Positions 42,215 to 49,281 of a DNA stretch of 49,281 nt are shown piece after piece. The stretch is from NCBI RefSeq assembly GCF_002585305.1, contig NZ_NUNF01000014.1, forward strand, positions 313,841 through 363,121, written 5' to 3'. How positions within the stretch are numbered: position 1 is the stretch's first letter; every line of letters begins with the position of its first letter. The notes below the pieces were generated by a model. It searched no databases. It had not been told where the DNA came from and was given only the letters and a program-made list of their open reading frames with translations. The stretch is from Bacillus sp. AFS037270 (lineage in GTDB: Bacteria; Bacillota; Bacilli; Bacillales_B; DSM-18226). The translations under genes were made by a program, and so were the position numbers.

Positions 42215-43030
42215 ATGATGAAGGTTTTAGGTATTGGTGATAATGTCGTAGATAAATATGTTCATATTAAAACCATGTATCCAGGGGGAAATGCAGTAAA
42301 CTTTAGTGTATTTGCCAAAAAATTAGGGGTGGAAGCAGCCTTTCTTGGAACATTTGGTGACGATAAAGAAGCGGAACATGTCGAAAATGTATTAAAGGAA
42401 TTAGAAATTGATTTATCCCATTGCCGTCACTTTCGCGGTGAAAACGGCTGTGCCCGAGTTACACTAGAGGATGGGGACCGAGTTTTCTTAGGAAGCAATT
42501 CAGGCGGAGTGACACGAGAAAACCCATTCCAGCTAACGGAAGAGGATATCGAGTATATCAAAGGATTTTCCATCATGCATACTGGATTGTACAGCCATAC
42601 CGGACATATCATAGAAGAATTAAGCACCCTAGGTGTACCGCTGTCCTTTGATTTTTCGGATGATTTTCAGCAAGAAGAAATCGACCGAAATATCTCTTAT
42701 GTGGATTATGCGTTCTTCTCCTGCAGCCACCTCACACATGAGGAAACAGAGCAATTTTTAAAAGCAAATCGTAAGAAAGACGGGCAAATCTTAGTCGCCA
42801 CTCGCGGCAGTGACCCGGCCATTGCCTTTGATGGTAAGGAGTACTATTATCAAACACCGGACTTCGTAAAGGCCGTCGATACGATGGGCGCAGGGGATTC
42901 ATTCATTACCGCTTTTTTACTTCACTTTTTAAAAAGTAATGATATAGCCGCATCTATGATGGAAGCCGCTGCCTTTGCTGCGAAAAGTTGTTTGGTAGAA
43001 GGCTCGTTTGGGTACGGTGTTCCATATTAA
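42215..43030 (+). CDS. frlD: PfkB-family fructosamine kinase
   Basis: A 271-residue PfkB/ribokinase-fold kinase with the N-terminal GIGDNVVDKY, PGGNAVNFSVFAKKLG and the C-terminal signature DTMGAGDSFITAFLL, with catalytic Asp near residue 228. FrlD phosphorylates fructosamines at C6, making the FrlB substrate. ATG 42215 follows GAGGGTG; the in-frame GTG 42206 overlaps that site. It is separated from frlB by 17 bases, so the two are translated from one message. Confidence 0.85.
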   Translation: MMKVLGIGDNVVDKYVHIKTMYPGGNAVNFSVFAKKLGVEAAFLGTFGDDKEAEHVENVLKELEIDLSHCRHFRGENGCARVTLEDGDRVFLGSNSGGVTRENPFQLTEEDIEYIKGFSIMHTGLYSHTGHIIEELSTLGVPLSFDFSDDFQQEEIDRNISYVDYAFFSCSHLTHEETEQFLKANRKKDGQILVATRGSDPAIAFDGKEYYYQTPDFVKAVDTMGAGDSFITAFLLHFLKSNDIAASMMEAAAFAAKSCLVEGSFGYGVPY

Positions 43031-43066
43031 TTCCTTGTGGTATAGTAAAACCTTTGCTGCTCTTCT

Positions 43067-43090
43067 GTTATAATGGTGATATAACGTTAT
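43067..43090. promoter_or_regulatory. FrlR-type operator over the -10 region before the GntR gene
   Basis: ATAACGTTAT (43081-43090) repeats the palindrome of the frlB promoter, and GTTATA-N7-TATAAC (43067-43085) overlaps it and a TATAAT (43069-43074). Autoregulation by the GntR protein is likely. Confidence 0.55.
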
Positions 43091-43109
43091 AAACAAGCGG
43101 AGGTAAACC

Positions 43110-43823
43110 ATGTTAAACGCAGAAAACCAAGAACCATTATATTTACAATTAAAAAAGGCGATCCAGGCCGCCATTTTAAATGATACGTACCAGCAGGGCG
43201 AAAAAATCCCGCCGGAACCTGAATTAAGTGAGCAGTACAATGTCAGCCGGATTACTGTAAGGAAAGCGGTTGAAGAGCTGGTTAAGGAAGGATACTTAAT
43301 TAAACAGCAGGGGAAAGGTACCTTCGTTCATCTGCCAAAAATCGATCGTAAAATTGAGCACGTCATGGGGTTTACTGCGGCTTGTGAGGCCAATGGGTTC
43401 ACTTCTCATAGTGAGGTTACGAAAAAGGAAGTTATCCAAGTGGATGCCGACCTTCGAGAGGCTTTACAGCTGGAGAAGGATGAACAAGTGATTTACATCC
43501 AAAGGAAGAGATACGCAGGAGATAGTCCCTTAATGCTCGAGAATAACTATTATCCTTATCATCGCTATTCATTTTTATTAGATGAAACGTTGACTGGGTC
43601 ACTCTATGAATTGTTAAGAGAGAAGTATGACATTCATCCAGATCAATCTGGTAAAACAACCCTTGAATTAGTGTTAGCGGATGAGGAACAGGCTCAACTT
43701 TTAGAAACAAGTATTGGAAAGCCGTTGTTTTATATGAAAACGCTTATATATGATCAACAGGGACGACCTGTGCATGTAGGGAAGCAGTATATCATCGGTG
43801 ACCGCTATCAATTTACTTTATAG
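43110..43823 (+). CDS. frlR: GntR/HutC-family regulator, FrlR-like
   Basis: A 237-residue regulator with an N-terminal GntR winged helix (about residues 8-72; IPPEPELSEQYNVSRITVRKAVEELVKEGYLIKQQGKGTFV) and a C-terminal UTRA effector domain (about 90-235, ending KPLFYMKTLIYDQQGRPVHVGKQYIIGDRYQF). B. subtilis FrlR of the same build represses the frl genes and responds to a phosphorylated fructosamine. ATAACGTTAT palindromes before frlB and before this gene are its likely targets. Confidence 0.8.
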   Translation: MLNAENQEPLYLQLKKAIQAAILNDTYQQGEKIPPEPELSEQYNVSRITVRKAVEELVKEGYLIKQQGKGTFVHLPKIDRKIEHVMGFTAACEANGFTSHSEVTKKEVIQVDADLREALQLEKDEQVIYIQRKRYAGDSPLMLENNYYPYHRYSFLLDETLTGSLYELLREKYDIHPDQSGKTTLELVLADEEQAQLLETSIGKPLFYMKTLIYDQQGRPVHVGKQYIIGDRYQFTL

Positions 43824-43828
43824 TAAAT

Positions 43829-44139
43829 TTGATAGATTTCCCCTTAGTTATGACGTTTTGTATCGTTATGAATAAGGGGATGTCAAAAATAATAAATGAC
43901 ACCGGAATCATTTTGCAGACCGGTGCGATTGACAGAGGATTGATTGCGCTCGCAAGGCGGATGAAAAATAAAGGAATCTTGGTTATCCCTATCTCTATGA
44001 TTATCTTCAGTTTGGGCGGCTCTACATTCGGGATGAGTGAAGAAACGATTCCCCTTTGCGCCATCTTTATTTCATTGATGTTTGTTTTAAAATTTGATTC
44101 AATTACGGCAATTTTAATTTTATTTTTAGGAAACGCGGA
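43829..44139 (+). pseudogene. YfcC-family carrier, N-proximal fragment
   Basis: A fragment of a YfcC/DcuC-like membrane carrier, readable as TGAIDRGLIALARRMKNKG then ILVIPISMIIFSLGGSTFGMSEETIP and on to SITAILILFLGNA. The first part of the family (about 90-100 residues) is missing and the sequence diverges after LGNA, near the IS element. The rest resumes at 45907. It directly follows frlR in the same direction, so it may once have been the transport gene of the frl group. Confidence 0.65.
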
Positions 44140-44291
44140 GGAGAATCCTCTTCATTTCAATGGAGAGATGATAGTCCGCCCTCTTGAATAAACAACCTGC
44201 GAATTTATTTCTACCATATTTCATTACTATATGTTGTTAACTATAACTTGTAAAACTCGCAATTATAGGCTGTTTTTGTTATACTATATGT

Positions 44292-44705
44292 ATGAATAAG
44301 TCCAATATTAAACATGCCCGTACTTGTGTATATAATGTCAACTATCACATCGTTTGGTCAGTAAAATATCGAAAGAAGGTACTGACAGCTGAACTTGAAA
44401 ATTACCTAAAGGATTTATTTCAAGAAATCGGAAAGGAGAAAGGGTTTGAAGTGGTTTTGGCAGAAGTGGGTGAAGGAGACCACATCCATCTATTCGCGTC
44501 TGCTCATCCAAAAGTGGCTCCATCATATATTGTTAAAATGCTAAAAGGGATTTCTGCACGCAAGCTGTTCATGAAGTTTCCTGAACTGAAAAATGATTTG
44601 TGGGGCGGACACCTTTGGAATGGCAGTTTTTATCTTGAAACTGTTGGATCCATTTCTGAAGATGCCATCAAAAAGTATATCGAAAACCAAAAGAAAGGCG
44701 GTTAG
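44292..44705 (+). CDS. tnpA: IS200/IS605 Y1 transposase TnpA
   Basis: A 137-residue HUH single-strand transposase. The metal-binding motif is His64-Ile-His66 (GDHIHLF) and the nucleophile is Tyr129 (KKYIENQ). The length is standard for the family. It excises and inserts the element as single-stranded DNA at the hairpin ends. The protein looks complete, so the element may still move even though tnpB is broken. tnpB begins five bases after its stop. Confidence 0.92.
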   Translation: MNKSNIKHARTCVYNVNYHIVWSVKYRKKVLTAELENYLKDLFQEIGKEKGFEVVLAEVGEGDHIHLFASAHPKVAPSYIVKMLKGISARKLFMKFPELKNDLWGGHLWNGSFYLETVGSISEDAIKKYIENQKKGG

Positions 44706-44710
44706 TCATA

Positions 44711-45811
44711 ATGATGCGTACCTATAAATTTCGCATCGAACCGACGAAAGATCAGCGGCAAAAAATCGATAAAACACTTCTGTATTGTAGAAGGCTTTAT
44801 AACGCTTGTTTGGAACAGCGGATTATCGTTTATAAAATGCATAAAAGGAATGGAATTTCCCTCTCTTATTACACACAAAAGAAAGAATTGCCTCCATTGA
44901 AAACAGCTTGCCCAGAATATAAAACCGTCCATTCACAAGTTCTCCAAAATGTAGTCGAGCGTCTTGATAAAGCCTTTCAGTCTTTTTTTCAAAGAATCAT
45001 AAAAGGGGAAAAGAAACCAGGTTTTCCCCGCTTCAAAGGTTCCAACCGTTATCATAGCTTCACTTACCCTCAAAGCGGTTTCTCTCTTAATGGAAACTAT
45101 ATGAAACTATCCAAAATCGGGAATATTCGGATCAAACTCCATCGCCAGGTAACTGGAAAAATCAAAACCTGTACAGTTGTATGTAAAAACGGTAAATATT
45201 TTGTTTGTCTATCCTGTGAGGAACAACCGCAGGAGTGTCTAGAACATACAAAAATGGTAGGAGTGGACCTGGGAATTAAGAATTTGGCTACGACATCAGA
45301 TGGTCATTTCTTTCCCTCTCCCAAATTTTTAAGAAAGTCTGAACGCCAATTGAAACGCCTGCAGCGAATCGTATCTAAACGTAAAAAAGGCTCGAACCGC
45401 CGGAAAAAAACAGTTACGTTATTGGCCAAAAAGCATGAATATATAGCGAACCAGTGAAAGAATAATTCCCATCAAGTAAGCAGACAATTGGTAAATCAAT
45501 ATGATGTAATTGCATTTGAAAATTTGAAAATCAAGAATATGTTAAAAAATCACCATTTGGCCAAAAGCATTGGTGATGCAGGTTGGAATCAACTGATCAA
45601 CTATACGACTTACAAGGCTGAAAGTGCTGGTAAGCGTGTCGTGTTGGTGGATCCCAAAAACACAAGCCAGGAATGTTCCAACTGTCATGAAATGGTGAAC
45701 AAGCCATTGGCTGTCCGGGTTCATGACTGCCCTTTTTGCGGTCTCAAATGTGACAGGGATGTAAACGCAAGCATCAACATACTCCATCGAGCAATAGAAT
45801 TATTATCTTAA
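44711..45811 (+). pseudogene. tnpB: tnpB (RNA-guided nuclease) with an in-frame nonsense codon
   Basis: A 367-codon frame in which codon 249 (45455-45457) is TGA, in the sequence IANQ-stop-KNNSHQVSRQL. Homologues have IANQRK here, so a CGA-to-TGA change is likely. Before it lie the N-terminal helical domain and RuvC-I Asp186 (GVDLGIKNLATTSDG). After it lie RuvC-II Glu270 (AFENLKIKNM), the zinc finger (CSNC...CPFC) and the final RuvC Asp (CDRDVNAS). The stop separates the catalytic residues, so cleavage should be lost unless read through or reassembled from two parts. Confidence 0.85.
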
Positions 45812-45906
45812 AATGTATTGGGCTAGGAACTAGCCTTCGTGGAGAGGACGGCAATGGCCAACTCAATGAAACGAGAAGCTCTCCAATTAATTGGAGAGAG
45901 GTTCAC
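45812..45906 (+). ncRNA. Putative omega-RNA (reRNA) segment of the IS605 right end
   Basis: The 95 bases between the tnpB stop and the element end contain GGCTAGGAACTAGCC (a small stem) and the 20-bp palindrome CTCTCCAATTAATTGGAGAG. In TnpB systems the guide RNA scaffold overlaps the tnpB 3' end and right end, and the guide is the host sequence just outside, here TTCTTGCGGAAAACGG (45907 onward). Inferred from the family; no transcript evidence. Confidence 0.45.
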
Positions 45907-46307
45907 TTCTTGCGGAAAACGGCATGATCATCGATAAGATTCTAAATTCACTTGCCAATATGATGGAAGGTCTGCCGAAGTTTGCATTTACGACAATTAT
46001 GCTCATTGCTCATAATGTAATTACCTTCTTTGTTCCGTCTTCATCTGATGAGGCAGCTTTAACGATGCCGGTAATGGCGCCATTAGCAGAGTTGGTCGGC
46101 ATTAATCGGGAAGCAGCGGTAACAGCTTATCAATTCGGCAATGGGTTAACGAATCTTATCTCCCCAACCGGTGGAGTGCTTCTAGCAGGCTTAGCGATTG
46201 CACGGATCAGTTTTGGACAATGGATCAAATTAATTATGAAGTTGTTCCCAATATTATGGGTAATTTCAGCTGTATTTGCAGCCATTTCCGCTTATGTTGG
46301 GATGTAA
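45907..46307 (+). pseudogene. YfcC-family carrier, C-terminal fragment
   Basis: A 133-codon fragment that starts at the IS right end (LLAENGMIIDKILNSLANM) and includes the conserved FFVPSSSDEAALTMPVMAPLAELVG and QFGNGLTNLISPTGG segments with two or three helices, ending at TAA 46307. It is the C-terminal third of the same carrier as 43829-44139. A large middle part is missing from both fragments, so a deletion accompanied or followed the insertion. Confidence 0.75.
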
Positions 46308-46316
46308 TAAAAGCAT

Positions 46317-46355
46317 GGGGACGGTTCTTCTGCTTCCGAAGAAGGAGAATCGTCC
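46317..46355. repeat. GGGACGGTTCT-family imperfect palindrome
   Basis: GGGACGGTTCTTCTGCTTC faces GAAGAAGGAGAATCGTCCC, with three mismatches relative to the perfect copy at 19907. TTTATTTA follows, so it may terminate the former carrier gene. Confidence 0.7.
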
Positions 46356-46476
46356 CTTTATTTATATTATTTTTGTATAATTATAGGAATTTATAGTTCT
46401 TTAAAACTAGATAATTATAACTAGTATTTTTATAAAACTTCTGAGCAGTTTTGTTGAGATTTATTTTATTTTTATA

Positions 46477-46494
46477 TATTATTAATTCGAGATA
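46477..46494. promoter_or_regulatory. MhqR-like half operator before azoR
   Basis: TATTATTAATTCGAGATA has a perfect right half (TTCGAGATA) of the B. subtilis MhqR box and 6 of 9 matches in the left half. MhqR controls azoreductase and quinone-detoxifying genes. ACTAG-N10-CTAGT at 46406-46425 is a second palindrome upstream. Confidence 0.35.
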
Positions 46495-46532
46495 ATCATT
46501 TTCAAGAATATAAAAAAGGAGATTTAATATAA

Positions 46533-47162
46533 ATGAATATATTAGTAGTAAAAGCAAACAACCGTCCAGCTTCAGAAGCTGTTTCAAGCAAAATGTATGA
46601 GACTTTCATGGAGAACCTTGAAGGTGTGAATGTCACCACTTATGATGTATTTGCCGAAGATATGCCATATTTTGGCCAAGATTTATTCAACGCTTTTGGT
46701 AAATTACAATCAGGCGAAGAGTTAACAGATCTAGAACAACGTATCTTAGCAGCTAAACAAAAAGCTATGGATGCTCTATCAGCAGCTGACGTCGTTGTAT
46801 TTGCTTTCCCGCTATGGAACTTAACAATTCCAGCTAAATTGCATACATTCTTCGATTATGTAGCTGGAGCAGGTTTCACTTTCAAATACACTGAAGCTGG
46901 TGTAGTCGGCTTGATGTCTGACAAAAAGGCTGTTATCCTAACTGCTCGCGGCGGTATTTACTCAACACCTGAAGCAGCTCCAATGGAAATGGCAGCTACT
47001 TATATTAAAAATATGGTAGGCGGCTTATTCGGAATGGAGATTGCTGATGAAGTGATCATTGAAGGTCACAATGCAGCTCCTGAACAAGCACAAACGATCA
47101 TTGCTGAAGGATTAGCTAAAGTCGCAGAAGTAGCAAAGCGTTTCTCTGCTGTTAAAGCTTAA
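46533..47162 (+). CDS. azoR: FMN-dependent NADH-azoreductase
   Basis: A 209-residue flavodoxin-fold quinone/azo reductase. The N-terminal strand and FMN phosphate loop are in VVKANNRPASEAVSSKMYETF, the FPLWNLTIPAKLHTFFDYVAGAGFTFKYT segment is diagnostic, and ARGGIYS binds the flavin. It reduces quinones and azo compounds by two electrons with NADH, protecting against electrophiles. AAAAAGGAG precedes the ATG, with an MhqR-like half site upstream. Length is normal (about 208-211). Confidence 0.92.
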   Translation: MNILVVKANNRPASEAVSSKMYETFMENLEGVNVTTYDVFAEDMPYFGQDLFNAFGKLQSGEELTDLEQRILAAKQKAMDALSAADVVVFAFPLWNLTIPAKLHTFFDYVAGAGFTFKYTEAGVVGLMSDKKAVILTARGGIYSTPEAAPMEMAATYIKNMVGGLFGMEIADEVIIEGHNAAPEQAQTIIAEGLAKVAEVAKRFSAVKA

Positions 47163-47268
47163 TAGTTGGCAATATGATATAGAAGAGAGTAAAGAAGAAT
47201 AGACTTATTTAACACCAAGTTATTAGATCCCACTGCCGTCGCACAAATGGTCACGGAATATTCTGCTT

Positions 47269-47318
47269 TTATAATGGATTTGGATGGATTACTGCCTCCA
47301 ATCCATTATAAAGGATTT
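47269..47318 (+). terminator. Terminator-like hairpin downstream of azoR
   Basis: TTATAATGGATT (47269-47280) pairs with AATCCATTATAA (47300-47311), followed by GGATTTTTTT. It lies about 105 bases after azoR. Confidence 0.6.
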
Positions 47319-47329
47319 TTTTATGGAAA

Positions 47330-47616
47330 AGACAGATAGAGGCTCACAACCTTTCTTCTGAACTCCGTCAATTACAAGACCATTTAGCCATCGTTCCATC
47401 TTATTCAAAGCTCGCTTATCCCTGGGATAATGCAGTAATAGAACCTTTTTTCAAATATATGAAGAACTGAATCGTAAAAAATTTACTTCGTTAAAAGAAG
47501 TAAAACTGGCTTGTTTCGAATATATTGAAGGGTTTTATAATCCTAGAAGACCTCATTCTGCCATTGGCATGCTTTCTCCAAACTTAAAAGAAGACATTTT
47601 CTGGCAGTCTTCCTAA
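47330..47616 (+). pseudogene. Remnant of an IS3-family (IS150-type) DDE transposase
   Basis: Three short frames together give the C-terminal part of an OrfB transposase: TDRGSQ, then SSELRQLQDHLAIVPSYSKL and AYPWDNAVIEPFFKYMK, then EELNRKKFTSLKEVKLACFE and YIEGFYNPRRPHSAIGMLSP, stopping at 47616. At least two frameshifts (near 47350 and 47460) separate them and the N-terminal domain is gone. No terminal repeats are visible. It marks this end of the window as a site of past insertions. Confidence 0.8.
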
Positions 47617-47804
47617 AGAAACATTCCTTTTTTCTGTCTACTTTATTGGCATTTATCCAAATATGGGAAACACTATAAAAAGAGGCACTTCCATCGCTAG
47701 GAAGCACCCAAAAATTAAATGACAAACGAAATAATTCAAGTGTCCGACTTGCAATTGAAACTTTGGAACAAAAACTACCACAAAAACATAGTTGAATATA
47801 TTAT

Positions 47805-49148
47805 TTATGCTCCTGGCGTTGGAGTGGCTCTGAATGCATTTACAGTCTTGTCCATAACAACCTGTGCATCACTTCCCGAATCAAGAATCGTATTTTGAAG
47901 CGATTCTTTTTCTACCAATACTGTTGTTACGGTAAGCGGCTCTGATGCTTCGGTAGTCAACAAAGCGTCTACTTGCGCAGAGAAACAAGAATCACTTATC
48001 TTGGCATGAACCTCCGTGGCAACAACATGATTATTAGAAATATAATTTTCATTACCCGAAACAATACGTATGATTACAGGTGTTGCACCTTCCGGCTTGA
48101 TGTTCTGAGTATTAATTACTTCAGAAAAGTGATTAGCAATTACAGAATTATTATTGCCACTGATATAGAGGAGACCATACAAATCATCTAAACCATTGTC
48201 TATTCCCACAAAAGGAGTCCAAGGTTCATGGTCACGTAAAAAGTGATTTGAAGAAACCAAGTTTTCCGAACAATTTTCCCTGAATACCACCATTCCTGGA
48301 TAAAATGAATGAAGTCTATTATTTGTGATACTGGAACGTGTCACACCATCAAAATAGATACTGCTCGCACCTCGTGGAAAAACATTATTCGCTGTAATCA
48401 AAAGTCCACCAAAATTTTGAGCGTAAATTGAATATCCTTTAAAACCGGCTCCTATCAAGTTATCGGTTATTTTTGAAGCCTGTCCCCAACCTCGTAGTTC
48501 TATACAGTTACCACATTCAGCTATGAAATTATCATGTATAGTCAGTGCATCTGCATGATAAATAGTAATTCCATGCTCTAAATACACAAACCCCATGCCT
48601 GTAATCCGAAATGAGTCACAAGCACTTGCAACATAAATACCCGTTTTCCCGTTAGTGTATGTGTTTTCCGGATTTGTTTCTCCTGAACCATCTTCAATAA
48701 AATGCAAACCATCAATACAAAAGTCAGAAAACTCTACAGAACTTATTCGGGGATTTCCACTTCGTTCAACATAAAATGCAGCTCCTTTATATTCCTCGTC
48801 ATTTACTTCTAGGGGAATATCTACGAGTATGCGACTTCCTCCCGGCCACAATTCATGCAAATCCACCCATTCATTCTCAGAAGTATTAAAACGAATACTC
48901 GAAGATGTAAACCCGTGTCCAGAACCCATAATTTTAAGATAACTGATGTCTATAACTACTTGACTGCCAAGATGATAATCTCCCGGTGGAATATAGATAA
49001 CCGCACCCGGCTTTCCGCCTTTATTCACATCAGTGTCCGTTTGCCTACTTTTAATATCTGCTATAATGCTATTGATTACCTCACCAATATCCTCATACGG
49101 ATTACCGACAGGCCACTCTGTTACGTCGTAATAATTTTTACTAGCCAT
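47805..49148 (-). CDS. Inulin fructotransferase (difructose anhydride-forming)
   Basis: A 447-residue right-handed beta-helix protein strongly resembling DFA-III-forming inulin fructotransferase: YYDVTEWPVGNPYEDIGEVI, GAVIYIPPGDYHLGSQVVID and GSGHGFTSSSIRF are hallmark stretches. Asp206 and Glu217 (HDNFIAECGNCIEL) keep the 11-residue spacing of the catalytic pair described for the Bacillus enzyme. It cuts inulin from the end, releasing a cyclic fructose disaccharide. There is no signal peptide, and an in-frame TAG five codons before the ATG excludes one. AGGAGAA precedes the start. DFA I versus DFA III product cannot be decided. Confidence 0.85.
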   Translation of the reverse strand: MASKNYYDVTEWPVGNPYEDIGEVINSIIADIKSRQTDTDVNKGGKPGAVIYIPPGDYHLGSQVVIDISYLKIMGSGHGFTSSSIRFNTSENEWVDLHELWPGGSRILVDIPLEVNDEEYKGAAFYVERSGNPRISSVEFSDFCIDGLHFIEDGSGETNPENTYTNGKTGIYVASACDSFRITGMGFVYLEHGITIYHADALTIHDNFIAECGNCIELRGWGQASKITDNLIGAGFKGYSIYAQNFGGLLITANNVFPRGASSIYFDGVTRSSITNNRLHSFYPGMVVFRENCSENLVSSNHFLRDHEPWTPFVGIDNGLDDLYGLLYISGNNNSVIANHFSEVINTQNIKPEGATPVIIRIVSGNENYISNNHVVATEVHAKISDSCFSAQVDALLTTEASEPLTVTTVLVEKESLQNTILDSGSDAQVVMDKTVNAFRATPTPGA

Positions 49149-49188
49149 AAATAAATTCTCCTATCAATTTAGTGTGTTTGTTCATAAA

Positions 49189-49281
49189 CTACTTTTTCCT
49201 TGATATAGTCAAATTTCGTTCACCGCGGTTTATTTTCAAAAAGCCGTGATTATCATTCCCAACATAGATGGCATTAATATA
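49189..49281 (-). CDS. C-terminal tail of an unidentified gene (partial)
   Basis: Reading into the window from its end on the - strand, 30 codons (AIYVGNDNHGFLKINRGERN near the middle, ending SRKK) run to a TAG at 49189-49191, 40 bases before the inulin fructotransferase start. Composition looks coding and the spacing suggests one operon. Too little remains to assign a family. Confidence 0.45.
   Translation of the reverse strand, partial: YINAIYVGNDNHGFLKINRGERNLTISRKK

Larger units (their letters stand above)
44140..45906 (+). mobile_element. IS200/IS605-family insertion with tnpA and broken tnpB
   Basis: It carries Y1 transposase and TnpB genes in the usual order, with non-coding flanks that can form hairpins. 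The right end is placed after the perfect palindrome CTCTCCAATTAATTGGAGAG (45879-45898) and GTTCAC, where the carrier coding sequence resumes. The left end is uncertain within about 44140-44200. As expected for this family there are no terminal inverted repeats or target duplication. The element interrupts a YfcC-family gene. Confidence 0.8.

Overview
The window looks like a piece of chromosome from an endospore-forming Bacillaceae (Neobacillus/Bacillus-like; inferred). Support comes from a SleL-type spore-cortex hydrolase, an AprX-type subtilisin, low-GC codon use, strong AGGAGG ribosome sites, sigma-A promoters, CcpA cre-like boxes, and frl, ans and pdp/cdd/nupC genes of Bacillus type.

Layout. 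(1) 281-1292: small membrane protein plus PspA, an envelope-stress pair. (2) 1463-15038: a 13.6 kb aromatic-catabolism cluster, all on the + strand. It holds an alpha/beta hydrolase, IclR regulator, MFS carrier, cupin, extradiol dioxygenase, atypical SDR, ThDP enzyme, aldehyde dehydrogenase, aspartate-dehydrogenase-fold enzyme, Rieske dioxygenase alpha and beta subunits, dihydrodiol-dehydrogenase-like SDR and a tandem VOC protein. It ends at a strong terminator. Two promoters inside it, before the MFS and cupin genes, share one architecture: TTGACA-17-(TAAAAT/TATTAT) with near-palindromic operators about 100 bp apart on either side. This cluster is the best candidate for an undescribed system: it has ring hydroxylation and meta-cleavage enzymes but no hydratase/aldolase and no ferredoxin/reductase, and carries a ThDP enzyme, an ALDH and an AspDH-like enzyme instead. 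(3) 15143-26798: housekeeping and accessory genes (SleL, ChrA, EcsC, a broken FAD oxidoreductase, an L,D-transpeptidase, YhgE, AprX, a TDT exporter). (4) 27170-33267: ansR-like/asparaginase, an FAH-family protein, and the pyrimidine-nucleoside salvage genes pdp-cdd-nupC. (5) 33370-40382: AmiS/UreI channel, SDR, DUF3231, DUF4153 and two secreted low-complexity proteins, the second with an 87-bp tandem repeat. (6) 40653-47162: OsmC, an frlB-frlD-frlR fructosamine module lacking its transporter, a YfcC-family carrier gene destroyed by an IS200/IS605 element whose own tnpB has a nonsense codon, and an azoreductase. (7) 47330-49281: a decayed IS3-family transposase and, on the - strand, an inulin fructotransferase behind the tail of another gene.

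No tRNA, rRNA or CRISPR array was seen. A dispersed hairpin family containing GGGACGGTTCT or its complement occurs four times downstream of genes. Assignments rest on reading motifs and remembered families; no searches were run.
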